The position numbers and the translations under genes are program-made. From Betaproteobacteria bacterium (GTDB lineage Bacteria; Pseudomonadota; Gammaproteobacteria; Burkholderiales; SG8-39): 9,932 nt of DNA. The notes below the pieces were generated by a model. It ran no database searches. It was given only the letters and a program-made list of their open reading frames with translations, and was not told where the DNA came from. The stretch covers positions 1 through 9,932 of the forward strand of contig VBCT01000194.1 in the NCBI GenBank assembly GCA_005882235.1. The letters run 5' to 3'. Shown here in pieces: positions 6,802 to 9,932 of this stretch (positions are counted from its first letter, which is position 1; each line of letters opens with the position of its first letter).

Positions 6802-8037
6802 ATGGCGGAAATCCGGAACTACACCCTCAACTTCGGTCCGCAGCATCCGGCGGCGCACGGCGTGCTGCGGCTGGTGCTGGAACTGGACGGAGAGGTGATT
6901 ATGCGCGCCGATCCGCATATAGGCCTGCTGCACCGCGCGACCGAGAAGCTCGCGGAGCACAAGACCTATATCCAGGCCTTGCCCTACATGGACCGCCTGG
7001 ATTACGTCTCGATGATGTGCAACGAGCACGCCTACTGCGTGGTGATCGAGCGCCTGCTGGGCCTGGAAGTCCCGATCCGCGCCCAGTACATCCGCGTGAT
7101 GTTCGACGAGATCACTCGCATCCTGAACCACCTGCTCTGGCTCGGGGCACACGGTTTGGACATCGGAGCGATGACGGTCGAGCGCGAAGACCTGATGGAC
7201 TGTTACGAAGCGGTGTCCGGCGCCCGCATGCACGCCGCCTACTATCGGCCCGGCGGGGTGTACCGCGACCTGCCCGAGACGATGCCCCAGTACCGGGTTT
7301 CGATGTACAAGAACGCAAGCGCGCTTAAGAAGCTGAACGAGAACCGCCAGGGCTCGCTGCTCGACTTCATCGAGGACTTCACCCGCCGCTTCCCGAAGTA
7401 CGTGGACGAGTACGAGACGCTGCTCACCGACAATCGCATCTGGAAGCAGAGGACCGTGAACATCGGCGCCGTGTCGCCGGAACGGGCGCTCGCGCTCGGC
7501 TTCACCGGGCCGATGCTGCGCGGTTCGGGGGTCGAATGGGACCTAAGGAAGAAACAGCCCTACGCGGTCTACGATCAAGTCGATTTCGACATCCCGGTAG
7601 GCGTGAACGGCGACTGCTACGACCGATATCTGGTACGCGTCGAAGAGATGCGCCAATCGAACCGCATCATCAGGCAGTGCATCGACTGGTTGCGCAAGAA
7701 CCCCGGGCCGGTGATTACCGACAACCACAAGGTGGCGCCCCCTTCGCGCGTCGAAATGAAAAGCAACATGGAGGAGCTGATCCACCACTTCAAGCTCTTC
7801 AGCGAGGGCTTCCACGTGCCGCCCGGCGAAGCCTACGCCGCGGTCGAGGCCCCCAAGGGGGAATTCGGCGTCTACCTCGTTTCCGACGGCGCGAATAAGC
7901 CCTGGCGCATGAAGATCAGGGCTCCGAGTTTTCCGCACCTCGCCTCGCTCAACGAGATGGCGAAGGGCCACATGCTCGCCGACGTGGTGGCGATCATAGG
8001 CACCCAGGACATCGTGTTTGGCGAAATCGACCGCTGA
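6802..8037 (+). CDS. nuoD: NADH-quinone oxidoreductase subunit D (NuoD)
   Basis: NuoD (49-kDa subunit homologue, related to the large subunit of NiFe hydrogenases) forms the quinone-binding cavity of complex I together with NuoB. The 411-residue product starts with FGPQHPAAHG, whose His19 corresponds to the quinone head-group His (His38 in Thermus Nqo4). Tyr68 in YMDRLDY, exactly 49 residues later as in Thermus, corresponds to the second quinone ligand (Tyr87). Other family blocks are GLLHRATEKLAEHKTY, ARMHAAYYRPGGV, GPMLRGSGVEWDLRK, and the end motif DIVFGEIDR. Length is normal. ATG 6802 lies 3 nt after nuoC, and the TGA stop shares a base with the nuoE ATG (TGATG), pointing to translational coupling on both sides. 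Confidence 0.98.
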   Translation: MAEIRNYTLNFGPQHPAAHGVLRLVLELDGEVIMRADPHIGLLHRATEKLAEHKTYIQALPYMDRLDYVSMMCNEHAYCVVIERLLGLEVPIRAQYIRVMFDEITRILNHLLWLGAHGLDIGAMTVEREDLMDCYEAVSGARMHAAYYRPGGVYRDLPETMPQYRVSMYKNASALKKLNENRQGSLLDFIEDFTRRFPKYVDEYETLLTDNRIWKQRTVNIGAVSPERALALGFTGPMLRGSGVEWDLRKKQPYAVYDQVDFDIPVGVNGDCYDRYLVRVEEMRQSNRIIRQCIDWLRKNPGPVITDNHKVAPPSRVEMKSNMEELIHHFKLFSEGFHVPPGEAYAAVEAPKGEFGVYLVSDGANKPWRMKIRAPSFPHLASLNEMAKGHMLADVVAIIGTQDIVFGEIDR

Positions 8038-8510
8038 TGCTCAACCCCGACGCACTGAAGAAAATCGACCAGGCGATCGCCAAGTATCCGCCTGGGCAGA
8101 AGCAGTCGGCGGTGATGGCCGCGCTCACCGTCGCCCAGGACGAAAAGGGCTATCTTTCGCCCCAGGTCATGGACTTCGTGGCCGGCTACCTCGGGATGGC
8201 GCCGATCGCCGTCTACGAGGTGGCGAGCTTCTACGCGATGTACGACCTCAAGCCGGTCGGAAAGCACAAGCTGTGCATCTGCACCAACCTGCCGTGCGCG
8301 CTCTCCGGCGCGGAAGACGCCGCCCGACACCTCAAGAAGAAGCTCGGCATCGACTGGAACGAGACCACCGCAGACGGGCGCTTCACGCTGAAGGAGGGCG
8401 AGTGCTTCGGCGCCTGCGGCGACGCTCCGGTGATGCTCCTCAACAACAAGAAGATGTTGTCCTTCATGACGCCGGACAAAATCGATAAATGGATCGCGGA
8501 GGCTAAGTAA
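8037..8510 (+). CDS. nuoE: NADH-quinone oxidoreductase subunit E (NuoE)
   Basis: NuoE (24-kDa subunit homologue) holds the [2Fe-2S] cluster N1a in the NADH-oxidising module of complex I. The 157-residue product has a helical N-terminal part (AVMAALTVAQDEKGYLS and AVYEVASFYAMY) and a thioredoxin-like C-terminal half with the four cluster cysteines: Cys82 and Cys87 in CTNLPC, and Cys123 and Cys127 in CFGAC. The spacing C-x4-C and C-x3-C matches the family. The start overlaps the nuoD stop by one base, and the stop overlaps the nuoF start (TAATG). Its position before nuoF is standard, as the two subunits bind directly. Confidence 0.97.
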   Translation: MLNPDALKKIDQAIAKYPPGQKQSAVMAALTVAQDEKGYLSPQVMDFVAGYLGMAPIAVYEVASFYAMYDLKPVGKHKLCICTNLPCALSGAEDAARHLKKKLGIDWNETTADGRFTLKEGECFGACGDAPVMLLNNKKMLSFMTPDKIDKWIAEAK

Positions 8511-9835
8511 TGCTCGATTACGGCTCTGACGCGATCATCATGAAAGACCTGGACGGCGAGAACTGGCGGCTAGCCGACTACCTCAAGCGCGGCGGATACG
8601 CCGCGCTGAAGAAGATCCTCACCGAGAAGACGTCTCCCGAGACGGTCGTCTCCGCCGTGAAAAAATCCGCGCTGCGCGGGCGCGGCGGGGCGGGTTTTCC
8701 GACGGGCCTCAAGTGGAGCTTTATGCCGCGTCAGTTCCCGGGGACGAAATATCTGGTATGCAATTCGGACGAGGGCGAGCCCGGGACCTTCAAGGACCGC
8801 GACATCCTGCGCTACAACCCCCACGCCGTCAACGAAGGCATGGCGATTGCCGCCTACGCGATGGGGGCCGGCGCGGGCTACAACTACATTCACGGGGAGA
8901 TCTGGGACATCTACGAGCGCTGCGAGGAAGCCCTCGCCGAAGCGCGCGCCGCGGGCTTCATCGGGAAAAACATCCTCGGCAGCGATTTCTCGTTCGAACT
9001 CCACAATCACCACGGCTACGGCGCTTACATCTGCGGCGAGGAGACCGCGCTGCTGGAGTCTCTCGAAGGCAAGAAGGGGCTGCCGCGATTCAAGCCGCCG
9101 TTTCCCGCGAGCTTCGGGCTGTACGGCAAGCCGACGACCATCAACAACACCGAGACTTTCGCCGCAGTGCCCTGGATCGTCAACCACGGTGCGGACGCAT
9201 TCCTCTCGCTCGGACGGCCGAACAACGGCGGCACGAAGATCTTCTCCGTGACGGGACACGTCGCGCGGCCCGGCAACTACGAAGTGAGGCTCGGCACGCC
9301 GTTTGCGAAGCTGCTCGAGATAGCGGGCGGCGTGCGCGACGGACGCAAGCTCAAGGCTGTGATCCCCGGCGGCTCGTCGATGCCGGTCCTTCCCGCGGAG
9401 GTCATGATGCGCACCGACATGGACTACGACTCGATCGCCAAAGCCGGCTCGATGCTGGGCTCCGGGGCGGTGATCGTGATGGATGAGACCACCTGCATGG
9501 TCAAGGCCCTCGAACGCCTGTCGTATTTTTACTTCGAGGAATCGTGCGGGCAGTGCACACCCTGCCGCGAAGGCACGGGGTGGCTGTACCGGATGGTGAA
9601 CAGGATCGAGCACGGCAAAGGGAAGAATGAAGACCTCGACCTTCTCACGGACGTCGCCGACAACATCGCCGGGCGCACCATCTGCGCGCTGGGCGACGCG
9701 GCGGCGTTGCCGGTGAAGAGCTTCATCGAGCACTTCCGCGGTGAATTCCAGCATCACATCGACCACAAGCGCTGCATGGTGACGGTGCCCGGATATTCCA
9801 CCGCGCCAAGCGTTCCCGTGCGGCAGGCGGCCTGA
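8510..9835 (+). CDS. nuoF: NADH-quinone oxidoreductase subunit F (NuoF)
   Basis: NuoF (51-kDa subunit homologue) oxidises NADH with bound FMN and passes electrons to the [4Fe-4S] cluster N3. The 441-residue product has the NADH/FMN glycine-rich loop GRGGAGFPTG (residues 57-66), the FMN-contacting NSDEGEPGTFKDR (85-97), GYNYIHGE (ending at residue 130), and YICGEETALLESLEGKKG (173-190). The N3 ligands are Cys346, Cys349 and Cys352 in CGQCTPC, and Cys392 in TICALGD. Length is normal for the family. ATG 8510 overlaps the nuoE stop, and the resulting N-terminus with DGENWRLADYLKRGGY aligns with relatives; a later in-frame ATG at 8540 would cut only ten residues and is less likely. nuoG starts 3 nt downstream. 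Confidence 0.98.
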   Translation: MLDYGSDAIIMKDLDGENWRLADYLKRGGYAALKKILTEKTSPETVVSAVKKSALRGRGGAGFPTGLKWSFMPRQFPGTKYLVCNSDEGEPGTFKDRDILRYNPHAVNEGMAIAAYAMGAGAGYNYIHGEIWDIYERCEEALAEARAAGFIGKNILGSDFSFELHNHHGYGAYICGEETALLESLEGKKGLPRFKPPFPASFGLYGKPTTINNTETFAAVPWIVNHGADAFLSLGRPNNGGTKIFSVTGHVARPGNYEVRLGTPFAKLLEIAGGVRDGRKLKAVIPGGSSMPVLPAEVMMRTDMDYDSIAKAGSMLGSGAVIVMDETTCMVKALERLSYFYFEESCGQCTPCREGTGWLYRMVNRIEHGKGKNEDLDLLTDVADNIAGRTICALGDAAALPVKSFIEHFRGEFQHHIDHKRCMVTVPGYSTAPSVPVRQAA

Positions 9836-9838
9836 ACG

Positions 9839-9932
9839 ATGCCCAAGCTCACCGTCGACGGCCGGGAGACGGAGGTCCGCCACGGCGCCACCGTGATGGA
9901 GGCGGCGAACGGCCTGGGAATCTACATCCCGC
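9839..9932 (+). CDS. nuoG: NADH-quinone oxidoreductase subunit G (NuoG), N-terminal fragment
   Basis: An ATG 3 nt after the nuoF stop opens a frame that runs off the right edge with 31 complete codons. The peptide begins MPKLTVDGRETEVRHGAT and continues VMEAANGLGIYIP, which matches the N-terminal ferredoxin-like [2Fe-2S] domain of NuoG just before its first cysteine motif. NuoG is the large iron-sulfur subunit of the NADH module, and it follows nuoF in the standard operon order. The cluster ligands and the rest of the protein lie beyond the window, so completeness cannot be judged. Confidence 0.9.
   Translation, partial: MPKLTVDGRETEVRHGATVMEAANGLGIYIP

Noticed and set aside
4597..7233. An 878-codon open frame on the minus strand, antisense to secG, tRNA-Leu and nuoA-nuoD
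   Set aside because: It runs through the tRNA and a terminator and mirrors the third-position GC bias of the + strand genes. Its translation is rich in Arg, His and Asp with no recognisable domain, so it is a shadow frame.
8570..9883. A 437-codon minus-strand frame antisense to nuoF
   Set aside because: It is a complement of the intact nuoF gene without recognisable motifs.

Overview
This is a high-GC stretch (roughly two-thirds G+C by eye) of a bacterial chromosome. Every gene is on the + strand. The gene order and protein sequences point to a betaproteobacterium: ftsH-folP-glmM, then tpiA-secG, a leucine tRNA, and the start of a 14-gene-type nuo operon. Separate nuoC and nuoD genes (fused in E. 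coli) and the NuoA/NuoB/NuoC sequences support this. The exact genus cannot be read from the window, and no mobile element, CRISPR array, phage gene or foreign-looking segment is visible.

Layout. Positions 2-1054 hold the 3' half of ftsH (membrane AAA+ protease), cut by the window edge. A 14-bp perfect hairpin follows, directly before folP (dihydropteroate synthase, 1097-1960). The folP stop overlaps the glmM start (phosphoglucosamine mutase, 1957-3306), and dtd (D-aminoacyl-tRNA deacylase, 3316-3753) follows 9 nt later. A 119-nt gap carries a good sigma70-type promoter (TTGACC-18-TAGAAT) reading into tpiA (3873-4628) and secG (4645-5022). A tRNA-Leu(GAG) with encoded CCA lies at 5085-5169 and is followed by a strong hairpin with a T-rich tail, a probable intrinsic terminator. 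The nuo operon starts at 5305 with a GTG codon: nuoA, nuoB, nuoC, nuoD, nuoE, nuoF and the first 31 codons of nuoG at the right edge.

How the genes work together. FtsH does membrane and cytosolic protein quality control, FolP makes the folate precursor dihydropteroate, and GlmM makes glucosamine-1-phosphate for the cell envelope. Dtd clears D-amino acids from mischarged tRNA, TpiA is glycolytic and SecG is part of the SecYEG translocon. NuoA-G form part of respiratory complex I: NuoE, F and G make the NADH-oxidising module, NuoB, C and D the connecting quinone-reducing module, and NuoA a membrane subunit. Very short gaps or 1- to 4-nt overlaps (folP/glmM, nuoC/D, nuoD/E, nuoE/F, nuoF/G) suggest translational coupling.

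I looked for a novel system and did not find one: all complete genes are intact housekeeping genes with their catalytic or ligand residues in place. The second-look items are modest: the placement of dtd, the hairpin against the folP start, the terminator-separated nuo operon without an obvious promoter, and a few substitutions in conserved motifs.
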